Positions 1 through 9,200 of a stretch of 64,000 nt of DNA are shown one piece after another (positions within the stretch are counted from its first letter, which is position 1; every line of letters starts with the position of its first letter). The position numbers and the translations under genes are program-made. Origin of the DNA: an uncultured Erythrobacter sp. (GTDB taxonomy: Bacteria; Pseudomonadota; Alphaproteobacteria; Sphingomonadales; Sphingomonadaceae); assembly GCA_937899785.1 (NCBI GenBank), contig CALCCG010000185.1:20887-84886 (forward strand), given 5' to 3'. A model generated the notes under the pieces. That model was not told where the DNA came from, made no database searches, and saw only the letters and a program-made list of their open reading frames with translations.

Positions 1-377
1 TCTGCGGTCTGCTGCCACTGACCAGGACGCTTCTCGATCATTTCGACAAGCTTCCAGTGGCCGCGAATGCGCTTGCCCACCCGAACCGGCGCGATGAAGC
101 GGGTTTTGTTGCCGCCATAATTGACGCCCATCTTCACGCCATCGATCCGGGGCATGTCGCTGTTGGCGCCAAGATAGGGGATCATCGAAAGCGTCATGAA
201 GCCGTGGACGATGGTTCCGCCGAACGGGGTCATCTTGGCGGCTTCTTCATCGATGTGAATAAACTGGTGGTCACCGGTCGCGTCTGCGAACATGTTGACC
301 TTGTCCTGGGTCATCTCGATCCATTCGCTGGTGCCAAGGTTTTCGCCGACTTTCGCGGCCAATTCCTGCGGGGTCAT
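1..377 (-). CDS. MaoC family dehydratase (partial, runs off the left edge)
   Basis: This is the N-terminal part (125 residues visible) of a MaoC/NodN-like hot-dog-fold hydratase, a family that hydrates enoyl-CoA thioesters. The segment DATGDHQFIHIDEEAA contains the Asp and His of the family's hydratase motif, and it is followed by GGTIVHGFMTLS. The start was placed at the ATG at 377 because AGGAGG lies 9 nt upstream of it. The in-frame ATG at 386 touches that same Shine-Dalgarno sequence and would have no spacing. The substrate cannot be told from the sequence, and the C-terminus lies outside the window. Confidence 0.88.
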   Translation of the reverse strand, partial: MTPQELAAKVGENLGTSEWIEMTQDKVNMFADATGDHQFIHIDEEAAKMTPFGGTIVHGFMTLSMIPYLGANSDMPRIDGVKMGVNYGGNKTRFIAPVRVGKRIRGHWKLVEMIEKRPGQWQQTA

Positions 378-500
378 ATGGGTCATCCTCCTCGTCTGGT
401 GCCATGCTTTCGGGCTAATTGGAGGTCGGTTTGGCGGCATAACGCGCCGTTCGCAAGCCTTTGGTGTGCGAAAGGGGGCGAGGGCCCGGTCGCCCTAGCG

Positions 501-1664
501 TCAGGCGACGCGCGGCGCGCGCGGCTGGCGCGAATTGAGCCACCGCTGGGCGGGTTTTTCAAACCCGACATAAAGAATCGCCGCCCCCGCCTGCACCGCG
601 AGGCAAAAGCCAATCAGTCCCATCCAGCCCACCTGCAAATCCGGCCCGACAAAGGCGATCTTGAACAGGATGAACGCGAAGAAGTGCATCAGATAGGTCG
701 CGTAGCTCGTCTCTCCAATCCAGAGCATGATCGGCGCGGAGAGCGCTCTGGCCAACGGGCCGGTGTCGAGCGCGCAGGCCATCAGGATGGCGGCAAAGCT
801 GGCCGGGACAAACAGCGTTTCGGGCAGGCCCAGCGCTATCCCGGCAAGCGCAAGGCCAAGACCGCCCAGCGCCCAGAGCGGCGGCCCCACAGCGATCCGC
901 TCCGCGCTTTGCCACAGCCGCGCCAAGACCAGCCCGGCGGCGAATTCCAACACACAGCGCAGCAGCCCGGTGCGGGCGATATCGGCGCCCAGGCTGGTCT
1001 CATCCATCGTCGCAAAGACCGCCCCCAGCCCTCCCAAAAGGGCCAACAAGACCGCCAGGAGGACGGCCGGCCCCAACCGCTGCCACGGCACCGCCATAAC
1101 CAGCACGGGGAACAGCAGATAGGCCGCAAATTCGGTGCTGATCGACCAAGCGGGGTGGTTCCAGGTGAGCTCAGATGTCAGGCCCCAGTTCTGCATCAAA
1201 AGCACATGGAGCGGCAATTCATGCAGTGGGTAGCCTTCGATGGGCCGTCCCGTGGCCGCCAACAGCGCGACAAAGACCACAAACCCGCTCAGCATCAGCG
1301 CGTGAAGCGGCCAAACCCGCGCAAAGCGCTTCCACAGGAATGGCAGCGCCTGGCGCGCGCCGTCTTGGGCGAAACGCTCGCCATAGTTCAGCCACATCAC
1401 AAAGCCCGAGAGCAGGAAGAAGAAGTCGACCGCGAGATAGCCGCGCGCGAACACATCGATCACTCCCGTCGGCAGCAGATCCGTCAGGCTGAGGCGGATG
1501 TGGTAGAAAACCACGAACCAGGCAGCGAGACCGCGAAGCCCGGTGAGCGCGTTAAGCTGGGCTCGCGGGGTCCCAACCGACCCAGCCGGCTCTCCCGCGC
1601 CGGGATGGGACTTCGGCGCCGGAGATGCGGGTGGAGATCCGGGCTTAGGTGTGATCGTGGCCAT
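501..1664 (-). CDS. Acyltransferase 3 family integral membrane protein (OafA/YrhL type)
   Basis: This is a 387-residue polytopic membrane acyltransferase of the acyltransferase-3 family, which typically O-acetylates or O-acylates surface sugars. After a Pro/Ser-rich cytoplasmic N-terminus comes the family signature LTGLRGLAAWFVVFYH, with the conserved Arg and His. GYLAVDFFFLLSGFVM follows, and about nine more hydrophobic helices fill the rest. The start is the ATG at 1664, 1 nt after the TAA stop of the upstream O-ligase gene, so the two are probably translationally coupled. Some 38 further in-frame codons upstream lie inside the ligase gene and were excluded. The coupling suggests it decorates the polymer that the ligase handles; that is an inference. 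Confidence 0.85.
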   Translation of the reverse strand: MATITPKPGSPPASPAPKSHPGAGEPAGSVGTPRAQLNALTGLRGLAAWFVVFYHIRLSLTDLLPTGVIDVFARGYLAVDFFFLLSGFVMWLNYGERFAQDGARQALPFLWKRFARVWPLHALMLSGFVVFVALLAATGRPIEGYPLHELPLHVLLMQNWGLTSELTWNHPAWSISTEFAAYLLFPVLVMAVPWQRLGPAVLLAVLLALLGGLGAVFATMDETSLGADIARTGLLRCVLEFAAGLVLARLWQSAERIAVGPPLWALGGLGLALAGIALGLPETLFVPASFAAILMACALDTGPLARALSAPIMLWIGETSYATYLMHFFAFILFKIAFVGPDLQVGWMGLIGFCLAVQAGAAILYVGFEKPAQRWLNSRQPRAPRVA

Positions 1665-1665
1665 C

Positions 1666-3105
1666 TTACGAGGCTGCACCCGTTGCCGCGCCCGCCACAG
1701 GCACTTCACCGCCGCTTTGGCCGCGTTTGGGGCGACGGTCGCGCCGTGAGTCGACGCCCTCTTTCGCGCGCACCGCATCGATCCGTTGGCAATAGGAATG
1801 CAAGCCGATCTGGAGACCGATAATCATCAGCACGACCGGCTGATAGGCAATCCCCTGAAACAGCGCGCCGACCAAATAGATGCAACTGGCCAGTTGCAAC
1901 GCGGTGGCCATGGGCGCGATCCACGCTTCGTCTTCGCCAAGGCCGCCCTGGCGTTCCGCCGCTTTTTCCCGCTTGCGCCAGCGCGCGCCGATCCGCTCCA
2001 TCTGCCACAGACCCAGCGCGTGGAGCGTCAGCCACAGGATAAGCCCCGGCCAGCCCTGCTCGCCCAGCACCTCGAAAATCGAAGAATGGTAGGCGCGCGC
2101 TTCGTCGATAACCTGGCGCAGCTGAACCGTGGTGGTGTTGCCGCTTTCCTGTTTGATCGGCATTTCATAGGCGAAGCTGTTGCCTCTATAAGCGTCAAAA
2201 CCGCCACCGAGCGGGTTTTCAGAGGCGTAGTCGATCGTCCATTTCCACACCGCCACCCGGGTCGAAGCGCTCTCATCCCCGCCGGGCTCGGCAATGGTAG
2301 CCATGCGTTCGTAATAGCTCTGCGGCAGAAACGGCAGCGCGGCGAGGCCGAGCGATGCGGCGCCGACGATAAACAGCATGCGCCGTTTGGAATAGCGCAG
2401 CAGCAAGACGCCCAAGGCCGCGATGCACAAAAGGCCGGTGCGCGCTTCGGTGCCCACCGGGATCAGCAGGCAGGCAAAGATCAGCGCGACCCCGAACAGG
2501 CTGACCGTCCAATGCGGCTTGAAGATCGTCCCATAGCGCGTGAACCACCAGATCAGCGGCGTCAGCGCGATCACCACTGTCGCCAGCGTCGAGCTTTCGT
2601 AAATGCCGCTGTTTTCGTCGACAAAAAAGTTGAGATTGCCGTAGCCGCCCCCGCCCAGAACGATCTTCATCCCCGTCGCGATCACGATCATGCCCACCGC
2701 CAGCACCAGCGTCAGCGCCAGGGCTTCGAGCCGCGCGCGCGATGTCAGCGTGAAGGGCAGGAAGATCGCAAACAGGAGCGCCTTCCACACCCATTCCCAC
2801 TTTGTTTGGGCCTCCACCGGGAAATCGGCGTTACCAGTTGTCCAGAAGCAATAGGCAAGCAGCAGAGCGAGGATGATCTGGCGCGCCGAGACGCTGAAAT
2901 ACTCCTTGCGATCGAGCAGCACATAGCCGCCAAACGCGGCGAGGAACGCAATCATCGAGATTTGCAGGTTCTGGATCAGCCCCCAGGCGATGCGCTGCGG
3001 CGCGAGGATATCGATATAGACATAGAGCAGCACCCACATAAATGGGCGCCGCACCCCCAGCAGCAGGATAAAGCCCACAAAGGCGAGGAGCACCAAGCCC
3101 AGCAT
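1666..3105 (-). CDS. Putative O-glycosylation ligase / Wzy-like protein, exosortase A system-associated
   Basis: This 479-residue protein has about 11 hydrophobic segments. It resembles the O-antigen ligase/polymerase-like family found next to exosortase A (XrtA) genes, with a DUF5935-like N-terminus (MWVLLYVYIDILAPQRIAWG) and a Wzy_C-like periplasmic loop (RAYHSSIFEVLGEQGWPG, roughly residues 335-355). Such proteins are thought to polymerise or transfer lipid-linked glycans at the periplasmic face. The start codon overlaps the stop of the small upstream gene by 1 nt (TGATG), and the acyltransferase follows 1 nt after its stop, giving a tight three-gene minus-strand operon. A sortase-like exosortase gene is not present in this window. 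Confidence 0.82.
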   Translation of the reverse strand: MLGLVLLAFVGFILLLGVRRPFMWVLLYVYIDILAPQRIAWGLIQNLQISMIAFLAAFGGYVLLDRKEYFSVSARQIILALLLAYCFWTTGNADFPVEAQTKWEWVWKALLFAIFLPFTLTSRARLEALALTLVLAVGMIVIATGMKIVLGGGGYGNLNFFVDENSGIYESSTLATVVIALTPLIWWFTRYGTIFKPHWTVSLFGVALIFACLLIPVGTEARTGLLCIAALGVLLLRYSKRRMLFIVGAASLGLAALPFLPQSYYERMATIAEPGGDESASTRVAVWKWTIDYASENPLGGGFDAYRGNSFAYEMPIKQESGNTTTVQLRQVIDEARAYHSSIFEVLGEQGWPGLILWLTLHALGLWQMERIGARWRKREKAAERQGGLGEDEAWIAPMATALQLASCIYLVGALFQGIAYQPVVLMIIGLQIGLHSYCQRIDAVRAKEGVDSRRDRRPKRGQSGGEVPVAGAATGAAS

Positions 3106-3290
3106 CAGCCCGCCGCGTCCTCGTCGGGTGCGCGGCGGCGAGCGCGGGCCCGGTCTTGCCGACGAGCGCGCGCGCTTTGGCGCAAACGATCAAGCAGCGG
3201 GTCCACGTCCAGACCATCGCGCATCACCAGGCGCAAAAAGGCTAGGGCGAGAAGGCCGTGGCCGATGGAAAGGGCGATGTAATCGATCAT
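3105..3290 (-). CDS. Small single-pass membrane protein at the head of the O-ligase operon
   Basis: This is a 61-residue protein. It has one N-terminal hydrophobic helix (IALSIGHGLLALAFLRLVM) and a very basic, Arg-rich C-terminal tail. Its stop overlaps the ATG of the O-ligase gene (TGATG), so it is the first gene of the operon ligase-acyltransferase. The ATG at 3290 starts directly at the hydrophobic helix; longer in-frame starts would add an unlikely Arg-rich leader. I do not recognise the family. Its position suggests an accessory role in polysaccharide export or in stabilising the ligase, but nothing in the sequence shows this directly. Confidence 0.6.
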   Translation of the reverse strand: MIDYIALSIGHGLLALAFLRLVMRDGLDVDPLLDRLRQSARARRQDRARARRRAPDEDAAG

Positions 3291-3382
3291 GATCAAACGG
3301 CGTCGTAAAAGCGCGGACCTGCGGTGCATAAAGCAGCCCAGTTGACGCGCCGTTAAGCACAACCGCGCTATCGCTGAGCGCG

Positions 3383-4693
3383 ATGACCCGCGTTCTGCAC
3401 GTCCTTGACCATTCCCTGCCGCTGCACAGCGGCTACACTTTCCGCACCCGCGCTATTCTGAAAGCGCAGGAAGCCGCTGGGCTCGACGTGCGCGCGATCA
3501 CCGGACAGCGCCACGAAACCGAGATCGAAGAGAGGTCGGCTCCGGGGGCTGTCGAAACCGTTGAGGGCCTAACCTTTCACCGCACCGCCGGCGTGCCCAG
3601 CGGGCCGATTCTGCTCAGCGAGTTTCGCGAAATGGGCGCCCTGACCCGTTCGATCCAGACCCTCGCGCGCGACTGGCGGCCCGATCTGATCCATGCCCAT
3701 TCGCCCGCTTTGTGCGGCGGCGCGGCGCTGCAGGCGGCGCGCGCGCTGGGCGTGCCGTTCGTCTATGAGATCCGCGCCTTCTGGGAGGACGCGGCCGTCG
3801 GCAACAAGACCGGGCGCGAAGGCTCGCTCGTCTACCGGCTTACCCGCGCGCTTGAGACGCAGGTCGCCAAGCGCGCCGATGCGCTGTTCACGATCTGCGA
3901 TGGTCTGCGCGGCGATCTGATCGCGCGCGGTCTTGATCCGGCCAAAATTGACGTCATGCCCAACGGGGTGGATCTCTCGCTGTTCGGCGATCCGCCGCCA
4001 CGCGACGCGGCGCTGGGTGAAGCGCTGGGGATCGCTCCGGGCGCCCCTGTGATCGGCTATATTGGCAGCTTTTACGACTATGAGGGCGTGGATGATCTGA
4101 TCGCGGCGATGCCTCTCTTGCGGCAGACGCATCCGGACGCGCGGCTTGTGATCGTCGGCGCGGGGGAGATGGACGCCGACTGGCGCGCCGCCGCCGCCGC
4201 TTTGCCCGATCCCGAGGCGGTGATCTTCACAGGACGCGTCCCCCACGCCGAGGTCGCACGCTATTATTCGCTGATCGATGTTCTGGCCTATCCGCGCAAA
4301 GCCTCGCGCCTCACCGATCTGGTCACGCCTCTAAAGCCGCTCGAAGCGATGGCTCAGCGGCGTATCGTCGCCGCGTCCCATGTCGGCGGGCATCGCGAAC
4401 TGATCGAAGACGGCGTCACTGGCGCCTTGTTTGAACCCGATAACCCCGCCGCCTGCGCCGCCACGCTTGCGCGATTGCTGGACGCGCGCGAGGGCTGGGA
4501 AGCGCTGCGCGAGGCGGGGGTGGCCCGCGTGCGCGAACGCCATGACTGGGCGCGCAACGCCGAGCGTTATCTTTCCGTTTACCAAGCTCTGTTAACCAAT
4601 CTTAAGCGCAAAGGTGAGGCGGCTGGCGGGCATGACGGCTCGCGCCCTTCCTCCGCTGGCCCAAGCGCTGAACAGCACAGTTTGCGCGCGTGA
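3383..4693 (+). CDS. GT4 glycosyltransferase, exosortase A system-associated (TIGR04063-like)
   Basis: This is a 436-residue cytoplasmic GT-B glycosyltransferase. The N-terminus (HVLDHSLPLHSGYTFRTRAI) is typical of the PEP-CTERM/exosortase A-associated, Daro_2409-like group. The C-terminal half has the GT4 nucleotide-sugar features: DVMPNGVDLSLF near residue 190, IGYIGSFYDYEGVDDL, and the acidic donor-binding stretch TDLVTPLKPLEAMAQ near residue 310. It is divergent from the O-ligase operon across a 92-bp gap. No good Shine-Dalgarno sequence precedes the ATG. A TTGACG box at about 3342-3347 with a weak -10 (GCTATC) would place the transcript start almost at the ATG, so a near-leaderless mRNA is possible. 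About 30 residues at the C-terminus look non-conserved. Confidence 0.85.
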   Translation: MTRVLHVLDHSLPLHSGYTFRTRAILKAQEAAGLDVRAITGQRHETEIEERSAPGAVETVEGLTFHRTAGVPSGPILLSEFREMGALTRSIQTLARDWRPDLIHAHSPALCGGAALQAARALGVPFVYEIRAFWEDAAVGNKTGREGSLVYRLTRALETQVAKRADALFTICDGLRGDLIARGLDPAKIDVMPNGVDLSLFGDPPPRDAALGEALGIAPGAPVIGYIGSFYDYEGVDDLIAAMPLLRQTHPDARLVIVGAGEMDADWRAAAAALPDPEAVIFTGRVPHAEVARYYSLIDVLAYPRKASRLTDLVTPLKPLEAMAQRRIVAASHVGGHRELIEDGVTGALFEPDNPAACAATLARLLDAREGWEALREAGVARVRERHDWARNAERYLSVYQALLTNLKRKGEAAGGHDGSRPSSAGPSAEQHSLRA

Positions 4694-4756
4694 TCCTTCG
4701 CAGCCAGCGCGCCGACACCATCCGCCCGGATCAGGGACAGGCAATAGTGGGACGCC

Positions 4757-5947
4757 ATGGTTATTGAAAAACTGCGGCACAAAGCGCAGCAGGAAGCGGC
4801 GGAACAGCGCGCGCAGGAAGAGGCCCGCGCCGCGCGGCGCCGCAAGCGGCGTATGACGCTCGTTTCTCCCGCACTGGCCGCGCACGCGATCTTTGTCCCA
4901 GCGCTTGTGCTGTGGGGCGCCGCGCTTGGCGGGCTTAGCGTGCTCGCGCTTTCGAGCGTGACAATCGCGCGCATCACCATGTTTACCGGGTTAGGCTCGT
5001 TGGGGTCCTCCGCGCACTATGCGTTTGCGGCACTGGCCGCGACGTTGGGCGGCGTGCTGTCCTTGGCGCTGGCCAAGCTGGTGCAAAGCGCCGTTCGACG
5101 CTCGCACGAAGGCGCAGGGTTGGTAAGCATGGCGGGCCGCCGTGTCCGCCCGATCGACCCGGCCTCCGAACTGGGCAGCGCCAGCCTCGACACGCCGATC
5201 GAAGAGATGCCCTTTGCGCCCGGCGAAGCGGAAAACGAGCCGGAAGACGAGGTCCCGCCGGGTCTTTATGACACCGATGAGGAACCGCCCGTCACCCAAG
5301 CGCCCGTCACCCAGGTGGACGAGCCGTCGGCAGAAGAGCCACTCGAACTCGACGCCGCAAGCGAGATCGGTGAGGATGACGTTCTCGCGCTCGACACACC
5401 GCTGGACGCCGAACCGGCGGGCAATGAGGCGCTGCCCGCGCTTGACCTTGGCGCGTTTCACGCGGTGGAAGAGACCGAAAGCGATAACGCCGCCCAACAC
5501 GAAGGCGAACACCCAGACGCGGGCGAAGCGCCGGAAGGGCGCGACACCGCCGCCGCCCTCCCCGCCCCGCTCCCGGCTCCGCAAACAGGGATCGAAAAGC
5601 TGCGCCAGACCGCGCCCAAGGATCTCAGCCTTGTCCAACTCGTCGAACGCTTCGCTGCGGCGCTGCACGATGTCCAGGACCGCGAGCCCAGCGATTTCAC
5701 CGCCGCCGCCGGGATCCAGGGCCATTCCGACCGCGAAGCCGCGCTGGCCGAGGCGCTCAAGGCGCTGGCTCTGTTCTCGGAACACGGCTTTGCTAAGCCT
5801 GACGACGCAAGCGCCAAGCCGCCCCGCCGTTTTGGTTCGTCCTTTAGCGGCCAGTCAAGCAAGCCCAACACGTCGACCATCACCGAGACCGAAAGACAAT
5901 TGCGCGACGCGCTCGACAAATTGCAGAATCTCAGCGGGGCCGCTTGA
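4757..5947 (+). CDS. Membrane protein of unknown function with a long acidic cytoplasmic region
   Basis: This 396-residue protein is not one I recognise. Residues 1-33 are charged (Glu/Arg/Ala-rich, probably helical). Two or three hydrophobic helices lie between about residues 35 and 115 (HAIFVPALVLWGAALGGLSVLAL and AALAATLGGVLSLALAKLV). A long Glu/Asp/Pro-rich, probably disordered segment follows, about residues 130-275. The C-terminal ~110 residues are again ordered-looking and end in a helical segment, TERQLRDALDKLQNLSG. The layout suggests a membrane-anchored protein with a flexible acidic linker and a small cytoplasmic domain. It stands alone between the glycosyltransferase and gltB, all on the plus strand; a shared transcript with the glycosyltransferase (63-bp gap) is possible. 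Confidence 0.72.
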   Translation: MVIEKLRHKAQQEAAEQRAQEEARAARRRKRRMTLVSPALAAHAIFVPALVLWGAALGGLSVLALSSVTIARITMFTGLGSLGSSAHYAFAALAATLGGVLSLALAKLVQSAVRRSHEGAGLVSMAGRRVRPIDPASELGSASLDTPIEEMPFAPGEAENEPEDEVPPGLYDTDEEPPVTQAPVTQVDEPSAEEPLELDAASEIGEDDVLALDTPLDAEPAGNEALPALDLGAFHAVEETESDNAAQHEGEHPDAGEAPEGRDTAAALPAPLPAPQTGIEKLRQTAPKDLSLVQLVERFAAALHDVQDREPSDFTAAAGIQGHSDREAALAEALKALALFSEHGFAKPDDASAKPPRRFGSSFSGQSSKPNTSTITETERQLRDALDKLQNLSGAA

Positions 5948-6033
5948 ATCGGTGCCTAAGCTGCAAAATCCGCAAACAATGGCGGGTTTCGATGTATTCG
6001 GCGCAATGCCGTTAAAGCTGACCTAGGTCCACG

Positions 6034-6057
6034 CGCAACAATACTTCGCATTGTGCG
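6034..6057 (+). promoter_or_regulatory. Hairpin in the leader upstream of gltB
   Basis: CGCAACAAT (6034-6042) and ATTGTGCG (6050-6057) are complementary over eight base pairs with one bulged A, around a 7-nt loop. The hairpin lies about 170 nt upstream of the gltB start codon in the only sizeable gap of this region (5948-6226). No T-tract follows it on either strand, so it is not a convincing intrinsic terminator. An operator or leader structure for gltBD is possible but unproven. Confidence 0.3.
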
Positions 6058-6226
6058 GTTGCAAAATCACTTCCCTCTTGGCAAGGGAGATGGCGAAACC
6101 CTCTGGGCGCTTATCCGTTGAAAGCGCAGGAGCGAAGAGCACGCCGTCTGGACACACTGGCGACACCGGCAACGAAGCCGGTTCGCGCACCGCCAGGCCC
6201 GGCATCTGACAGGATGGAACGACGCC

Positions 6227-9200
6227 ATGGGATACCCGGTCTCCCAGGGTCTTTACGACCCCGCCAATGAACACGACGCCTGCGGCGTCGGCATGATCGC
6301 CCACATCAAGGGCGAGAAAAGCCATGCCATCGTTCAGCAGTCGCTCGAGATTCTGAACCGGATTGACCATCGCGGTGCGGTGGGCGCGGACCCGCTATTG
6401 GGCGATGGCGCGGGCATTCTGCTGCAAATCCCCGATCCTCTGCTGCGCAAATGGGCCGACGGGCACGGCCACACCCTGCCCCAGCCGGGCGATTACGCGG
6501 TGGCGATGTGCTTCATGCCGCAAGACGAAGCCGCGCGCGCCTTCATCACCGAGCGGTTTGAGACCTTTATCGAGAAGGAGGGCCAGCGCCTGATCGGCTG
6601 GCGCGACGTGCCGACCACGCTCGATGGGCTGGGCGATGCGGTGATCGATTCCATGCCGGTGATCCAGATGGCGGTGCTGGCGCGCGGCGCGAGCTGCGCC
6701 GATCAGGACGCGTTTGAGCGCAAGCTTCTGGTCATCCGCAAGCAGGTGCAAAACCCGCTTCCCGGCCTTGCCAAAAAGCACGATCTGCCCGGCCTCAACG
6801 ATCTGTACATGCCGAGCTTTTCGAGCCGGACGATCGTTTATAAGGGCCTGCTCTTATGCGATCAGGTCGCCAGCTTTTACGACGATCTTCGCGATCCCGA
6901 TTGCGTCTCGGCGCTGGGCCTGGTGCACCAGCGCTTTTCGACCAACACCTTTCCCAGCTGGCGGCTCGCCCACCCCTTCCGCCTGATCGCTCACAATGGT
7001 GAGATCAACACCGTGCGCGGCAATGTGAACTGGATGAACGCGCGCCGCCGGACGATGGAAAGCGAGCTGTTGGGCCCGGATCTCGACAAGATCTGGCCGA
7101 TCATCCCGCACGGGCAATCGGACACGGCGTGCCTGGACAACGCGCTCGAATTGCTTCTGGCGGGGGGATATTCGCTCGCGCACGCCATGATGATGCTGAT
7201 GCCCGAGGCCTGGGGCGGCAACACGCTGATGGATGAAGGCCGGCGCGCGTTCTACGAATACCACGCCGCTTTGATGGAGCCGTGGGACGGTCCGGCGGCG
7301 GTGTGCTTCACCGATGGCCGCCAGATCGGCGCTACGCTTGATCGCAATGGCCTAAGACCAGCGCGCTTCTGCGTGACCAAGGACGATATTGTCTGTCTCG
7401 CCTCGGAAAGCGGCGTGCTGCCCTTTGCCGAAGACAACATCACCCGCAAATGGCGCCTGCAACCCGGCAAGATGCTGCTGATCGATCTGGAAAAGGGGCG
7501 TATCGTCGAAGACGGTGAGCTCAAGAGCGAGCTGGCTGAGGCCGCTCCCTACGGCGAATGGCTGGAACAGGCGCAGTTCAATCTTGACGATCTCGACCGG
7601 GTCGATCCTGAATTTGCCGAGCTGCCGCAGGACGAGAATCAGGAAACCCCCACCCTGTTGGAGGCCCAGCAGGCGTTTGGCTACACGCAGGAAGACGTCT
7701 CGAAGTTCCTCGAACCGATGGCGCTCAAGGGGGACGATCCGATTGGGTCAATGGGCACTGACACGCCCATCGCGGTTTTGTCCGACAGGCCGCGCCTGCT
7801 TTACGATTACTTCAAGCAAAACTTTGCGCAGGTCACCAACCCACCGATTGATCCGATCCGCGAAGAGCTGGTGATGAGCCTGCTTTCCATGATCGGCCCG
7901 CGCCCCAACTTGCTGGGACACGCCGCGGGCACGCATAAGCGGCTTGAGGTCAAGCAGCCAATCCTCACCAATGAAGATCTGGCGAAAATCCGCTCGGTCG
8001 AAACGACTTTGGACGGCGCGTTCCGCTGTTCCAACATCGATATGACGTGGGACGCGCAAAGCGGGGTCGAAGGGCTGGAGCTCGCGATCAAGGAAATGTG
8101 CTGGGCGGCGACCGACGCCGTGCTGCAGGATCAGAACATCCTTGTGCTGTCGGATCGCAGGCAAGGCCCAGACCGGATCGCCATGCCCGCTTTGCTGGCG
8201 ACGGCGGCGGTGCACCATCACCTGGTGCGCCAGGGTTTGCGGATGCAAACGGGGCTTGTCGTCGAAACTGGCGAAGCGCGCGAAGTGCACCATTTCTGCG
8301 TGCTCGCGGGATACGGCGCCGAAGCGATCAACCCGTATGTGGCGTTTGAGACGATCGAGGAAATCCGCGCGCGCAAGCACCCCGAAACCGCCGCGGCAGA
8401 CGCCGAGCAGAACTATATCAAGGCGATTGGCAAGGGCATTCGCAAAGTCATGTCGAAGATGGGCATTTCGACCTATCAATCCTATTGCGGCGCGCAGATC
8501 TTTGACGCGGTCGGCCTCTCGTCCGAGTTCGTCGACACCTATCTGACCGGCACCGCTACCACGATCGAGGGCATTGGCCTTTCCGAAGTGGGCGAGGAAG
8601 CCGTGCGTCGCCACGCGCAGGCCTATGGCGACAACCCTTTGTACAAGGGCATGCTCGATGTCGGCGGTATCTACCAATATCGCCTGCGCGGCGAGGAGCA
8701 CGCCTGGACGCCGCAAAACGTCGCCCAGCTCCAACACGCGGTGCGCGGTAACAAGGCCGAGACCTATGAGGAATTTGCCCAATCGATCAACGAGCAGTCC
8801 GAACGTTTGCTGACGATCCGCGGCCTTATGGAGTTCGTGAAGGCGGACAAACCGCTCTCCATCGATGAGGTTGAACCCGCAAGCGAGATCGTCAAACGTT
8901 TCAGCACCGGCGCGATGAGCTTGGGCTCGATCAGCCACGAAGCGCATTCGACCATGGCGCTGGCGATGAACAAGATCGGCGGCCGTTCGAACACCGGCGA
9001 AGGCGGCGAAGAGCCGTTCCGTTTCACCCCGCTGGAAAACGGGGATTCGATGCGCAGCCGGATCAAGCAGGTCGCCTCAGGCCGCTTTGGCGTGACGACT
9101 GAATACCTCGTCAATTCCGACGATATCCAGATCAAGATGGCGCAAGGGGCCAAGCCGGGCGAAGGCGGCCAGCTGCCCGGCCACAAGGTCGATAAACGCA

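Noticed and set aside
57..1823. Long plus-strand open frame opposite the acyltransferase and ligase genes
   Set aside because: It is rich in Arg, Gln, His and Pro with no family features, which is typical of the antisense frame of a high-GC membrane protein gene. The minus-strand proteins are clearly real.
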